DNA of 64,000 bases, taken from contig DDFC01000020.1 of assembly GCA_002336895.1 (NCBI GenBank), positions 216,414 through 280,413 of the forward strand, in the 5' to 3' direction. The notes under the pieces are model-generated. The model was not told the DNA's origin, ran no database searches, and worked only from the letters and a program-made list of their open reading frames with translations. The translations under genes were made by a program, and so were the position numbers. This document shows positions 42,972 through 52,450 of this stretch, one piece after another. Numbering within the stretch: the first letter of the stretch is position 1; each line of letters begins with the position of its first letter. Source of the DNA: Verrucomicrobiaceae bacterium UBA1938 (GTDB taxonomy: Bacteria; Verrucomicrobiota; Verrucomicrobiia; Verrucomicrobiales; Verrucomicrobiaceae).

Positions 42972-44641
42972 ACACCTGGCTCGAAGACTTGCTCCGGTTC
43001 CTCGCGCAGAATCCAAACCTTGGGCTGCTCGCGTCCGCCTTGCTCACCAGCACGGCGGTGGTTTGTGTGGCGAAGGCGGTGGCTTTGCAGCTGCGGCGGC
43101 GCTCCGCACGGGCGCGCAGCATGGTCTGGCGGATCGCCATGGTGGCGCTGCTGGCAGTAGGTGTGTGGCGGCTGATGCCGGAGGCGGCTCCTCCTGTGGC
43201 GGTGGTGGAGTGGCGTGTGTCATTGCCTGCTGCTGCTTTGCCAGACGAGCCTGCTATACCCGCACTGGTGCTCCCAGAGAGAAGCGTATGGCAGCGCGGT
43301 CTGATGTTTCTGGAGGGAGCCAGCATCCAGATCTGGCTGGGCACCGCCACGGTGCTGCTGCTGTGGCGCGTGCTGAGGGCGTGGGCCGGACTGCTCTGGC
43401 AGCGCAGACGGAGTGATCAGGCACCTGATTTCATCCAGCGGCTGCTGCGAAAGATGAGTGCACCGGATGGCATGGAGTGCCGTGTCGCACAGCGGCTCCA
43501 TTCACCCATGCTCTCGGGCTGGCGCAGGCCGGTGATCTGGCTGCCGCCAGAGGCGGCCCGCTGGGATGAGCGGCGGCTGGGCGCGGTGCTGCGCCATGAG
43601 CTGGCCCACCTGCAGCGTGCAGACGTGGCGTGGCACTGGCTGGCGCAATGCACCGCCTGCCTCTGGTGGTGGCAGCCGCTGGCATGGCTCGCGTGGAGTT
43701 CTCTGCGAAACGAAACTGAACACGCCGCAGATGACGCCGCAGTGCTCGCGGGAGAGAGCATGCATGATTATGCGCGGACGCTGGTGGAGATCGCCGCCAG
43801 CCTGCCCTCATCCCTGGGCAAATTGCCGGGAGTGGCGATGTTTGGAGGCGAGTCTGTACAAAGGCGCGTGCGGGAGCTGATGAAGGCCAGCCAGTGGCGC
43901 GGCCGCATCGGTGTCGGGGCGCTGAGCATGATCTCCCTCGTCGCGGTGATCCTCGCGGTGCTGGCGGCGACGAAGGTGGAATTCAAACCGAAGGCGCCGA
44001 TGTATCAGAGCGAGGCAAAGCTGGTGGCCGGAGGTCTGGATGATAAAGCTGAAAGCTGGCAGGCCTGGCGCGATGATTTTAACGGCACAATCACTGAAAC
44101 GCTGGAGTCGTCGGAAATGAAACGCCGGGCTTTGGAACGCACTCGGGCCTTACATCCAGACCTCAGGGGCAGAGATGTTGAAATCCATGTATCACTCCAG
44201 GAACCACAGATGCAGGGCTCGAGCATGTTTGGCGTGCAGGCGCTCAGTGAGGACAGGGAATACGCCCGGGTCTTCCTGGATGCATTGCTGGATGAATTCA
44301 TCGCTTTTCGACAAGCGATCCGCAGACAGTCTGGCGGCAAAGCTCTGCAAAAGCTCAGTCAGGATGAGCAGGTGAATCCTCCTCCGGGGTCTGTGGAAAG
44401 CAGAGATTACGTAGCGATCCGGAAGCGCGCTCAGCCCGCCACCGAAGTCATGCAAAGCGGATTGGTTCCCGTTTGGAAGCTCTGGCGGAAAGAACAGAAA
44501 CAGCCCGCTGAAGAAAGCACGACGACGAAGCCGGTTCACAACAAAAAGACCCCGCCAAAGCTACGGGCTGAACATCACCTCGGTCCCGGCGCATTGATGT
44601 GCGCGGCGTCTTTGTCCCAGCCTGACGGAGTGCCGCGGTAG
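42968..44641 (+). CDS. M56-family membrane metalloprotease (BlaR1-like, no penicillin-binding domain)
   Basis: This 557-residue protein has N-terminal membrane helices (about residues 17-40 and 54-70, another near 118-133), the zinc motif HELAH at 210-214 in LRHELAHLQRADVAWHW, and ALRNETEHAAD-like text after it. A further helix lies near 318-334. In BlaR1 this domain cuts BlaI in response to a signal. The C-terminal part (about 335-557) does not look like a beta-lactam sensor, so the signal is unknown. Its 3-prime end runs 67 bp into the convergent sulfatase gene. Confidence 0.9.
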   Translation: MNTWLEDLLRFLAQNPNLGLLASALLTSTAVVCVAKAVALQLRRRSARARSMVWRIAMVALLAVGVWRLMPEAAPPVAVVEWRVSLPAAALPDEPAIPALVLPERSVWQRGLMFLEGASIQIWLGTATVLLLWRVLRAWAGLLWQRRRSDQAPDFIQRLLRKMSAPDGMECRVAQRLHSPMLSGWRRPVIWLPPEAARWDERRLGAVLRHELAHLQRADVAWHWLAQCTACLWWWQPLAWLAWSSLRNETEHAADDAAVLAGESMHDYARTLVEIAASLPSSLGKLPGVAMFGGESVQRRVRELMKASQWRGRIGVGALSMISLVAVILAVLAATKVEFKPKAPMYQSEAKLVAGGLDDKAESWQAWRDDFNGTITETLESSEMKRRALERTRALHPDLRGRDVEIHVSLQEPQMQGSSMFGVQALSEDREYARVFLDALLDEFIAFRQAIRRQSGGKALQKLSQDEQVNPPPGSVESRDYVAIRKRAQPATEVMQSGLVPVWKLWRKEQKQPAEESTTTKPVHNKKTPPKLRAEHHLGPGALMCAASLSQPDGVPR

Positions 44642-46059
44642 TCGGCTTCCTTGAGCTTGAGTTTGTTGCCGGTTTCGCGGTCAAAGGAGTCTTTGGAGAG
44701 GTTTGCCGGGGCGGAGTCGCCGGTGGCGGTGGTCCATTCGGTCATGGCTTTGGCGAGACGTGCTTTGACGGAGGCGTAGTTGGCATCATCGGCGAGGTTT
44801 TGCAGTTGCAGCGGGTCGGCATCGGTGCGGTAGAGCTCCACGGTGGGGCGTGGGGAGAGGAAGACATCTGCCTGCGGTGGCGTGAGCTTTCCGGCATCGC
44901 ACACGGCGCGCAGGCTCTGGAAGGAGGGCGAGTGCACCGAGTCCGCCGGGCCCTGCCAGGCGAGGTCGGGGCGTGAGTTGACGATGTAGAGAAAGCCCTC
45001 TGAGCGCACCGAGCGGCCATGCGCCTCGTAGTCGTGCCAGTTGTGCTCGGAGAAGGCGTACTTGCGCGTGCTTGCAGCGGGATCTGCCAGCACGGGCGCA
45101 AAGCTGAGCCCCTGCATGGTGGGCGGCACGGTCACTCCAGCGAGCGTGAGCACGGTGGGCGCGATATCGATGCTGCTGATGAGGCTTTGTGTAGGAGTGC
45201 CTGCTTTGGCGATGCCCTTGGGCCAGTGCGCGATGAAGGGTGTCTTCATGCCGGAGTCATGTAGGCGTGTCTTGGCGCGGGGGAAGGGGCGGCCGTTGTC
45301 CGCCATGATCATGATGAGCGTGTCGTCCAGCGTGCCTTCCTTCTCCAGCTCTGCCACGACGAGGCCGATGAAGTAATCCCAGCGCGTGATCTCGTTGTAG
45401 TAGGAGGCCAGGTCATCGCGCGTGGCGGCATCGTCATTCAGGTAAGGCGGCACGATGACCTTGGCGGGATCGTGCTTGGGACCGTAGAGGTCGGCCTTCC
45501 AGTCCTTGTCGGCGTCCCAGGCGCGGTGCGCGTCCAGGGAGGCAAACCAGAAGAAGAACGGTTTGTCTTTGGGGCGCTGCTGCACGGTCTTCACCCAGGT
45601 GGCGTGGCCGCCTTTGTTGCCGGGCTCGTTGCCTGCATCGACAAGATCAAACGGCTCGGGCTGCGGCTGCTCGCCAGCGGCGGGTTTGTCGGAGGTCATG
45701 TGGTGCTTGCCCACCAGCGCGGTGTACCAGCCCGCCTCACGCAGCAGGCGCGGGAACCACGGCAGATGCGCGGCGATGGGCTGGTGCAGCTCCGAGGCAC
45801 GCCCATTGTTGTGCGGATAGCGGCCGGTGATGACGCTGGAGCGGCTGGGGCTGCAACTGCTGGCTACGAGAATGGCTTCGTCAAAGCGCCGCCCTTTGGC
45901 TGCGAGCTTGTCGATGTTCGGCGTGCGTGCGGCCGCGTTGCCGTAGCAGCCGAGGTCGTCATAGCTCACGTCATCGGCGATGAAGAGGATCACATTGGGC
46001 GCTGCTGCAGCATTGCTGATGCAAAGCAGCAGGCAGGCGAGGAGGCGGGGCAGGGACAT
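44575..46059 (-). CDS. Secreted sulfatase (heparan N-sulfatase-like)
   Basis: This 494-residue protein has a signal peptide (LPRLLACLLLCISNAAAAP), the core FIADDVSYDDLGCYGN and the formylglycine site VASSCSPSRSSVITGRYP (C-S-P-S-R). GKHHMTSDKP and IMADNGRPFPRAK supply further active-site residues. The layout resembles N-sulfoglucosamine sulfohydrolase and related polysaccharide sulfatases, acting in the periplasm or outside. It is followed on the same strand (upstream by 30 bp) by another sulfatase gene, so they may be co-expressed. The substrate is uncertain. Confidence 0.92.
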   Translation of the reverse strand: MSLPRLLACLLLCISNAAAAPNVILFIADDVSYDDLGCYGNAAARTPNIDKLAAKGRRFDEAILVASSCSPSRSSVITGRYPHNNGRASELHQPIAAHLPWFPRLLREAGWYTALVGKHHMTSDKPAAGEQPQPEPFDLVDAGNEPGNKGGHATWVKTVQQRPKDKPFFFWFASLDAHRAWDADKDWKADLYGPKHDPAKVIVPPYLNDDAATRDDLASYYNEITRWDYFIGLVVAELEKEGTLDDTLIMIMADNGRPFPRAKTRLHDSGMKTPFIAHWPKGIAKAGTPTQSLISSIDIAPTVLTLAGVTVPPTMQGLSFAPVLADPAASTRKYAFSEHNWHDYEAHGRSVRSEGFLYIVNSRPDLAWQGPADSVHSPSFQSLRAVCDAGKLTPPQADVFLSPRPTVELYRTDADPLQLQNLADDANYASVKARLAKAMTEWTTATGDSAPANLSKDSFDRETGNKLKLKEADYRGTPSGWDKDAAHINAPGPR

Positions 46060-46089
46060 GGGGCAAAATGCAGCTGAGAATCCGAGCGC

Positions 46090-47991
46090 CTACTTTTTCT
46101 TCCCCTTCTTCTTGGCAGCAGGCGCGCCTTCAGCATCACCTGCGGGGAGTTTTTCGCCTTTTAGGTCTGCCAGCAGGCGGGACACGTAGCCGTTGAAGCG
46201 GGCATCGGGAGACTCGCCTTTCGCTGGCAGTGCTTTGATCTGCTCGGCGATGGGCTGGGCCTTGTCGCCGAGATCGCCGATGGCATTGAGGGCGCTGATG
46301 GAGGTGAAGACATCGTGCTGGCTCCAGTTGGCCAGATTTGCCAGCGCGGTCAGGGCGGCGGCGCGTTCGGAGTCGCTGCCGTATTTGGCCAGCGTCCAGT
46401 GGGCCACGACCTGCACATAGGTGGAGCTGTCCTTCGCGGCTTGAGCGATCTCATCGTGCGCGGCGCTGAGTCCGGCACTGCCGCGCATCAGGATGCCCAT
46501 GGCGGACCAGTAGCGCAGCGCGCTGTCTTTGTCGGCAAATCCTGCCTTCAGATCCGGCATGGCATCGGGCTTCATGGAGGACGCCTGGCCTGCGGCTTTG
46601 AGAATGCGGGCCAGCGGATACATCTTGTCATCGTGCGCCATGTCGTAGGGCGTGGTGCCTTCGGAGCGGTGGTGCATCTCGCCCTCGCAGATCATGCCCG
46701 CATCGCGGATCTTCAGCGCCAGGCCTTCCTGCGCGGTGCGCATCTTGGCCAGCGTCTCGGCGTGCTCGGGTTTGGCGGCGAGGTTGTGCACTTCATCGGG
46801 ATCGCTCTGCAGATCGTAGAGTTCCTCGGCATCTTTGGGTGTCTTCCAGAAGATGGACTGCTCCGGCGTGGTCTTGCCCTCATCGTAGAGCTTGCGCCAC
46901 ACGGCGGTGGTGGGGGTTTCAAACTGGTAGTTCACATGCTGGCCCTGCGAGAGGTGGGGCATGTAATTGCGCACATAGACAAAGCGGCCGTCCGTGACGC
47001 TGCGCACGCAGTCGTAGCGCTCGTCCATGCGGCCGCGGAAGCCATACACGTAGGGCTGTGGCTCGGTCTGAAACTTGCCGGCAAAGGCGTGGCCCTGCAT
47101 CCACTCCGGCGGCTGCACGCCGATGAGGCTGAGCAGCGTGGGCGCGAGATCGACAAAGCTCACGAGGCGGTCTGACTTCACGCCAGCACCGTATTCCTTC
47201 GGCGCGAGGTGCTTCCACTTGGGCGGGAAGTACACGACCATGGGCACCTGCAGGCCGGAGTTGCTGGGCCAGCGCTTGTTGCGCGGCATGCCGCTGCCGT
47301 GGTCGGCGTAGTAAAAGACAATGGTATCTTCTGCCAGGCCTGCGGCTTCCAGTTCCTTCAGGCGGTTTCCTGCCGAGGAATCGGCGAGCGTCACCTGATC
47401 ATAATACTGCGCCCAGTCCTGACGCACCTCGGGCGTGTCGGGATGATAGGCAGGCACGCGGGCCTTGGCGGGATCGTGAATGGCCACATGCGGGCGTTTG
47501 CGGATCTGGCTTTCGTGGCTGCACTGCTCATTGAAGATGGCAAAGAAGGGCTGGCCGTCCTTGCGGTTCTTCCAGTGCGCCTTGCCGTTCGACTCATCCC
47601 ACACGCCCTCGGGTTTTTGCAGGTTGTAGTCCTCCTTGTTGTTGTTCGTGCAGTAGTAGCCCGCCTCGCGGAGGAACTGCGGATACATCTTGGTCCCCTT
47701 GGGCATGGCCGCCATGCTGCGCATGTGCTCGCCGCCGGTGGAGGGGGAATACATGCCCGCGATGATGGTGGTGCGCGCCGCAGCGCAGACGGGTCCGCAG
47801 GACCAGGCGTGCTTGAAGAGCATGCCCTTTGCCGCCAGTGCATCGACGTTCGGCGTGTCGGCATACTTGTCGCCATAGCAGCCCATGTGCGGCCCGTGGT
47901 CCTCGCTGGTGAGCCAGAGGATGTTGGGCCGGTCTGCGGCAAAGGCCGAAACGACAATGAAGGACGAAAGGAAGAGGCTGAGGAGCTTCAT
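46090..47991 (-). CDS. Secreted sulfatase with C-terminal extension
   Basis: This 633-residue protein has a signal peptide (MKLLSLFLSSFIVVSAFAA), NILWLTSEDHGPHMGCYGD and a formylglycine motif GPVCAAARTTIIAGMY (C-A-A-A-R). FYYADHGSGMPRNKRW carries late metal ligands. After the sulfatase domain (to about residue 450), residues about 480-610 form a helical HEAT-like extension, and the C-terminus is Lys-rich (KKKGKKK). I start at the ATG at 47991. It lies 30 bp upstream of the neighbouring sulfatase gene. Confidence 0.9.
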   Translation of the reverse strand: MKLLSLFLSSFIVVSAFAADRPNILWLTSEDHGPHMGCYGDKYADTPNVDALAAKGMLFKHAWSCGPVCAAARTTIIAGMYSPSTGGEHMRSMAAMPKGTKMYPQFLREAGYYCTNNNKEDYNLQKPEGVWDESNGKAHWKNRKDGQPFFAIFNEQCSHESQIRKRPHVAIHDPAKARVPAYHPDTPEVRQDWAQYYDQVTLADSSAGNRLKELEAAGLAEDTIVFYYADHGSGMPRNKRWPSNSGLQVPMVVYFPPKWKHLAPKEYGAGVKSDRLVSFVDLAPTLLSLIGVQPPEWMQGHAFAGKFQTEPQPYVYGFRGRMDERYDCVRSVTDGRFVYVRNYMPHLSQGQHVNYQFETPTTAVWRKLYDEGKTTPEQSIFWKTPKDAEELYDLQSDPDEVHNLAAKPEHAETLAKMRTAQEGLALKIRDAGMICEGEMHHRSEGTTPYDMAHDDKMYPLARILKAAGQASSMKPDAMPDLKAGFADKDSALRYWSAMGILMRGSAGLSAAHDEIAQAAKDSSTYVQVVAHWTLAKYGSDSERAAALTALANLANWSQHDVFTSISALNAIGDLGDKAQPIAEQIKALPAKGESPDARFNGYVSRLLADLKGEKLPAGDAEGAPAAKKKGKKK

Positions 47992-48134
47992 GGGCCGGGT
48001 GGAACGGTGGCACAGGCTGCGATCCTTCAAGACAATGCGCCCGCATGGAGAAACCCGCCGCAGGGATTGTGCTGCGCCGCTGGCACGGATAGACGGCATG
48101 GCCAATCAGCGATTTCTATGCGTCAATCCCCGCC

Positions 48135-48467
48135 ATGAACCGCCAACTTCTCCTCCTCTGCCTGATGATGCTGATGCCGCTGGGCTTGTGTGCGCAGACG
48201 TCGTCCCCGGCTGAGATGAAAAATGAGATCGTGCGCTTGAAGTCGCAGGTGGAGGAACTGGAACACAAGGTGAAGAAAATCGATGCTTCCGGGCTGGTGT
48301 TGTTTTTGTTCGGCACCTTCTGCGCTCTGTGGGCTCAGAATACCGGGCGCGGGCCCTGGTTGTGGTTCTTTCTCGGGCTCATTGGCAGCGTCATCACCGT
48401 GATCGTCCTCCTCGTCAAAAACTCCAATGACCGCTACCGGGAATCGCTGCGCGTCAAACTCAACTGA
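48135..48467 (+). CDS. Small membrane protein with coiled coil
   Basis: This 110-residue protein has a signal-like hydrophobic N-terminus (LLLLCLMMLMPLGLCAQ), a coiled-coil stretch (MKNEIVRLKSQVEELEHKVK, about residues 28-47), and two hydrophobic segments (about 54-68 and 74-92). It lies ten bases upstream of the DUF1501 gene and is probably co-transcribed with it. I recognise no family and no catalytic motif. Confidence 0.7.
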   Translation: MNRQLLLLCLMMLMPLGLCAQTSSPAEMKNEIVRLKSQVEELEHKVKKIDASGLVLFLFGTFCALWAQNTGRGPWLWFFLGLIGSVITVIVLLVKNSNDRYRESLRVKLN

Positions 48468-48476
48468 TCTTTGTCC

Positions 48477-49907
48477 ATGAACCTCCGCCACGAACTCCAG
48501 GCTGAATACGCCCGCTACCGCACCCGCCGCTGGTTTTTCAAAGACTGCGGCGTGGGGCTGGCCAGCATCGCGGCGGCGGATCTCATGTCGCGCACGGCCG
48601 GTGCCGCGCCTGCTCCGGCGAATCCGCTGGCGATCAAAAAGCCTCACTACCCCGGCAAGGCCAAGCGCGTGATCTACCTCTTCATGGGTGGCGCGCCCAG
48701 CCATCTGGAGCTCTTTGACAACAAGCCCGAGCTTTCCAAATGGGACGGCAAGCTGCCGCCGCCCGATCTGCTCAAAGGCTACCGTGCGGCGTTCATCAAT
48801 CCCAACAGCAAGCTGCTGGGGCCGAAGTTCAAATTCTCCCGCCACGGCCAGAGCGGTGCGGAGCTGAGCGAGCTGCTGCCGCATCTTTCCGGAATTGCAG
48901 ATGATCTCACGATTGTGCGCTCCATGAAAACGGACGCCTTCAATCACGCGCCGGGCCAGATCCTCATGAGCACCGGCTCGCAGATTTTTGGCCGCCCCAG
49001 CTTTGGTGCGTGGACGCTCTACGGCCTCGGCACAGAGAATCAGGACCTGCCCGGCTACGTGGTCATGCAAAGCGGGCAGAAAGGCCCCAGCGGCGGCATG
49101 AGCAACTTTGGCTGCGGCTTCCTGCCCACCGTCTATCAGGGCGTGCCCTTCCGCAGCAGCGGCGAGCCCGTGCTCTTTCTCAATAACCCGCAGGGCGTCA
49201 GCGATGCCACGCAGCGCGACACGCTGGATGTGCTGAAGCAGCTCAATGAAGAGCGCCTCGGCGTGGTGGGAGACCCGGAGATCGCCAGCCGCATCAACAG
49301 CTTTGAGCTGGCCTACCGCATGCAGCAGACCGCGCCGGAGCTGATGGATATTTCCTCAGAGCCCAAGCACATCCTCGACATGTACGGCGCCAAGCCCGGC
49401 GAGGCCTCTTTTGCCAACAACTGCCTGCTGGCGCGCCGCCTCATCGAAAGCGGCGTGCGCTTTGTGCAGCTCTTCCACGAGGCCTGGGACCACCACGGCG
49501 GTCTGGTGAACGGACTCAAGCAGCAGTGCGGCCTCACCGACAAGCCCTGCGCTGCGCTGGTGCGTGATCTCAAGCAACGCGGTCTGCTGGAGGACACCCT
49601 CGTCATCTGGGGCGGTGAATTTGGCCGCACGCCGATGGTGCAAGGCGGCAGCGATGGCCGCGACCATCACCCGAACTGCTTCAGCATGTGGTTTGCCGGT
49701 GGCGGTATGAAGCCTGGCATCACCCTGGGGCAGAGCGATGAGTTTGGATTCAACGTCACCGAAGACCCCGTGCATGTGCACGACCTCCATGCCACGCTGC
49801 TGCATCTCCTGGGCTTTGAGCACACCAAGCTCAACCAGCGCTTCCAGGGCCTCGACATGCGCCTCACCGGCGTGGCCGGGGAGCTGGTGCCGAAGCTGCT
49901 GGCGTAG
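48477..49907 (+). CDS. DUF1501 protein
   Basis: This 476-residue protein begins with a Tat-like region (RTRRWFFKDCGVGLASIAAADL), then the DUF1501 pattern KRVIYLFMGGAPSHLELFDNKPEL and GQILMSTGSQIFGRPSFG. C-terminal VIWGGEFGRTPMVQGGSDGRDHH is diagnostic for the family (related to the alkaline phosphatase/sulfatase fold). In Planctomycetes and Verrucomicrobia it is almost always paired with a DUF1553/DUF1549 cytochrome-like gene; none is adjacent here. Enzyme activity is unknown. ATG 48477 is used; a TTG two codons upstream is an alternative. Confidence 0.9.
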   Translation: MNLRHELQAEYARYRTRRWFFKDCGVGLASIAAADLMSRTAGAAPAPANPLAIKKPHYPGKAKRVIYLFMGGAPSHLELFDNKPELSKWDGKLPPPDLLKGYRAAFINPNSKLLGPKFKFSRHGQSGAELSELLPHLSGIADDLTIVRSMKTDAFNHAPGQILMSTGSQIFGRPSFGAWTLYGLGTENQDLPGYVVMQSGQKGPSGGMSNFGCGFLPTVYQGVPFRSSGEPVLFLNNPQGVSDATQRDTLDVLKQLNEERLGVVGDPEIASRINSFELAYRMQQTAPELMDISSEPKHILDMYGAKPGEASFANNCLLARRLIESGVRFVQLFHEAWDHHGGLVNGLKQQCGLTDKPCAALVRDLKQRGLLEDTLVIWGGEFGRTPMVQGGSDGRDHHPNCFSMWFAGGGMKPGITLGQSDEFGFNVTEDPVHVHDLHATLLHLLGFEHTKLNQRFQGLDMRLTGVAGELVPKLLA

Positions 49908-50396
49908 GACGCATTCACGCTATGTGCAAGCTCACGTCATGGACGCATCGAATGATGCGGGCATCCAGTGATGCAGCGCCCCAAAGACCTCTCAAGTATC
50001 GACACATCACCCACGATCCTCGGAGTGCCAATGACCCAATCCGGAGCGCCAACGGCGCGGCCTATCGCAGCCCAGGGCAACGCCCTGGGATATGCGAATA
50101 CACCACGACCTTTTATGGTGGAGCCCTGAAAGGGCGGCCTAACTCCAAAAATCTACGATCTGACCCGGATGCTCAATTCCACACATGCCGCTCGTTATAC
50201 TGGACTCTGTGTTTGGTGAGAGCGGAGTGATTGCGGCATGGTGATGAGGGAGCTTCAGGAGTTAGCTCGCCCTTTCAGGGCTTCCACATCAATCCATCAT
50301 CCGATACCCAGGGCTTTGCCCTGGGCTGCGATAGGTCGCACCTTTGGTGCTTCAGATCTGGACATGTCGTCGCATCTGGATGCGTCGTCGTTTCAC
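49908..50396. other. Intergenic region holding an inverted REP-like pair
   Basis: This 489-bp gap separates the convergent DUF1501 and oxidoreductase genes. It contains the mirrored repeat pair described at 50046-50350 and otherwise no credible gene. Confidence 0.7.
50046..50350. repeat. REPIN-like mirrored repeat pair
   Basis: Two related units face each other. The left unit (50046-50143) has GCGCCAACGGCGC, then CCTATCGCAG followed by the hairpin CCCAGGGCAACGCCCTGGG (50071-50089), then GCCCTGAAAGGGC (50123-50135) and GGCCTAAC. The right unit (50261-50350) has the same blocks in reverse complement: GTTAG, GCCCTTTCAGGGC, CCCAGGGCTTTGCCCTGGG (50307-50325), CTGCGATAGG and GCACCTTTGGTGC. This resembles REP doublets mobilised by RAYT transposases. 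No RAYT gene is in the window. Confidence 0.8.
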
Positions 50397-51743
50397 TCAA
50401 ATCCCATACCCCGCCCGGTATGCCTTGTGGATGATGGCATCCGCTTCGGGCGTGTTGGGGGACTTCATGGCTTTGGCATCCCATTCCACGCGTTTGCCGA
50501 AGCGTACGGCAAGCAATCCCACCAGCAGCGATTCGGTGAAGGGCGCTGAGTACCAGAAGCCGCTCTTGGCATCCTGCGGGTTGCCGGTTTTGCAGGCTTC
50601 GAGGAATTCCTTGCGGTGGCCGCCGAGGCAGCGGGGGATGGTCTTGGCGGGAATGATGAACTGCTGCATCTTGGTCTCCGGCACGATGCGCGGGGTGCCT
50701 GACCAGCCGCCGGCGAGGATGCAGCCTTTGTCTCCGACGAAGTAGATGCCGTTGTCGCCGAGGTTGCGGGTTTCTTCGAGACCTTCGGGGCGCGGGGGCA
50801 GCTTGCCGCCGTCATACCACACCATCTTGACCGCAGGGCGGTCGCCCTTGGCGGGGAAGTGGTAGGTGATGATGCTCCACACGGGATAGGACTGGTTGTT
50901 GTTGGGTCCGCTTTCGGCCTCCACCCAATCGGGGGAATCGAGATCCAGCGCATAGAAGGCAGGATCGGCATTGTGCACCGCCATGTCTCCGAGCGCCCCG
51001 CAGCCAAAGTCCCACCAGCCACGCCACTTGCGCGGGCAGAAGTCGGGATGGTAGGCGCGCTCCTTGGCCGGGCCCAGCCAGAGGTTCCAGTCGAGGTTCT
51101 TGGGCACGGGCGGGGTGTCGGTGGGGTAGGCCTTGCCCTGGGAGTCCCAGAACTTGCCGGGACGATCCGACCACACATGCACCTCGGTGACTTTGCCGAT
51201 GGCTCCGGCCTGGATCCACTCGCGGGTGAGGCGGATGCCTTCGCTGGCGTGGCCTTGGTTGCCCATCTGGGTCACGCGCTTGGTTTCAGCAGCCACATCG
51301 CGCATGGCACGGGCCTCGGCGATGGTGTGGGCCAGCGGCTTTTCCACATAGACGTGGCGTCCGGCGCGCATGGCCATGATGCTGGCCGGGGCGTGCACAT
51401 GGTCCGGCGTGGCCACCAGCACGGCGTCGATGTCCTTCTGCTTGTCGATCAGCTCGCGGTAGTCGCGGTAGAGCCTGGCACTCGGATATTTTTTGATGGT
51501 GCCGGCGGCGTGGTCCAGATCCACATCACAGAGCGCCACGATGTTTGCCAGGCCGGAGTCGTCCAGGTCCCGGATGTCTCCGCCGCCCTGGCCGCCGATG
51601 CCGATGCAGCCGAGATTCACCTTTTCACTGGGCGGCGTAAATCCCGGACCGCCAATGACATGGCGCGGCACCACCTGAAACCCGAAGACAGCGGCAGCGG
51701 TTTTGACAAACTGGCGGCGGGCGAGAGGGCGGGGATCGGTCAT
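50397..51743 (-). CDS. Tat-exported Gfo/Idh/MocA oxidoreductase
   Basis: This 448-residue protein starts with a twin-arginine signal (RRQFVKTAAAVFGFQVV), then a Rossmann NAD(P) domain (NLGCIGIGGQGGGDIRDL), VATPDHVHAPASIMAMRAG and HVYVEKPLAHTIAEAR with the catalytic Lys of EKP. It should oxidise or reduce sugars or inositol-like compounds in the periplasm. The family is numerous in Verrucomicrobia and Planctomycetes. A cyclase gene is divergent with only 71 bp between start codons. Substrate unknown. Confidence 0.92.
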   Translation of the reverse strand: MTDPRPLARRQFVKTAAAVFGFQVVPRHVIGGPGFTPPSEKVNLGCIGIGGQGGGDIRDLDDSGLANIVALCDVDLDHAAGTIKKYPSARLYRDYRELIDKQKDIDAVLVATPDHVHAPASIMAMRAGRHVYVEKPLAHTIAEARAMRDVAAETKRVTQMGNQGHASEGIRLTREWIQAGAIGKVTEVHVWSDRPGKFWDSQGKAYPTDTPPVPKNLDWNLWLGPAKERAYHPDFCPRKWRGWWDFGCGALGDMAVHNADPAFYALDLDSPDWVEAESGPNNNQSYPVWSIITYHFPAKGDRPAVKMVWYDGGKLPPRPEGLEETRNLGDNGIYFVGDKGCILAGGWSGTPRIVPETKMQQFIIPAKTIPRCLGGHRKEFLEACKTGNPQDAKSGFWYSAPFTESLLVGLLAVRFGKRVEWDAKAMKSPNTPEADAIIHKAYRAGYGI

Positions 51744-51814
51744 ATGCCGAGCAAACGCAAGATGCAGATCAGCTCTTGCGTAGTATGATTTTACAACTCC
51801 TTATTATCCTGCCT

Positions 51815-52444
51815 ATGAAACGACCTTGGAAAGATGTCTCCGTTCCGCTACGCGACGGAATGGTGCATTGGCCTGGCGACCCCGCCTGCCATATCAAGCG
51901 CGTAGTCAGCATGGAGGAAGGCGCGGTGTGCAATCTCACCCACCTCTCCATGAGCGCCCACACGGGCACCCACATGGATGCACCCCGGCATTTCATCGCC
52001 GACGGGATGACGATGGAGCAGATGCCGCTGGAGCCCGTGATCGGCCGATGTCGGGTCTTTGAGCTGGACTGCGAGGACCAGATCACGGCAGACGACCTAA
52101 AGAAGCTCAAGATAGCCCCGCGCCAGCGCGTGCTCTTCAAGACACGCAACTCCACCCGCAGCTGGGCCATGAACGAGTTCGACAAGGACTTCGTCTCCAT
52201 CCGTGCCGACGCCGCGCAGTACCTGGTGGAGCAGGGCGTGGTGACGGTGGGCGTGGACTACCTGAGCATCGGCGGCTTCAACAAGGACGGAGTGGAAACG
52301 CACCAGATCATGCTCGGTGCTGGTATCTGGGTGATCGAAGGCCTGAACCTGGCCGAGATCAAACCCGGCTACTACGAGCTGATCTGCCTGCCGCTGAAGC
52401 TCGAAGGCGCCGACGGTGCGCCGTGCCGCGTGGTGCTGAGGTAG
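51815..52444 (+). CDS. Cyclase-family hydrolase (kynurenine formamidase-like)
   Basis: This 209-residue protein matches the Cyclase family (COG1878): MVHWPGDPACHI, then the metal-binding HTGTHMDAPRHF, and VGVDYLSIGG near the C-terminus. Relatives hydrolyse N-formylkynurenine or isatin, using a metal bound by the two His and Asp of HxGTHxD. No tryptophan catabolism genes are near. ATG at 51815 is chosen for MKRPWKDVSVPL. A long dyad follows the stop. Confidence 0.88.
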   Translation: MKRPWKDVSVPLRDGMVHWPGDPACHIKRVVSMEEGAVCNLTHLSMSAHTGTHMDAPRHFIADGMTMEQMPLEPVIGRCRVFELDCEDQITADDLKKLKIAPRQRVLFKTRNSTRSWAMNEFDKDFVSIRADAAQYLVEQGVVTVGVDYLSIGGFNKDGVETHQIMLGAGIWVIEGLNLAEIKPGYYELICLPLKLEGADGAPCRVVLR

Positions 52445-52450
52445 GGTGGG

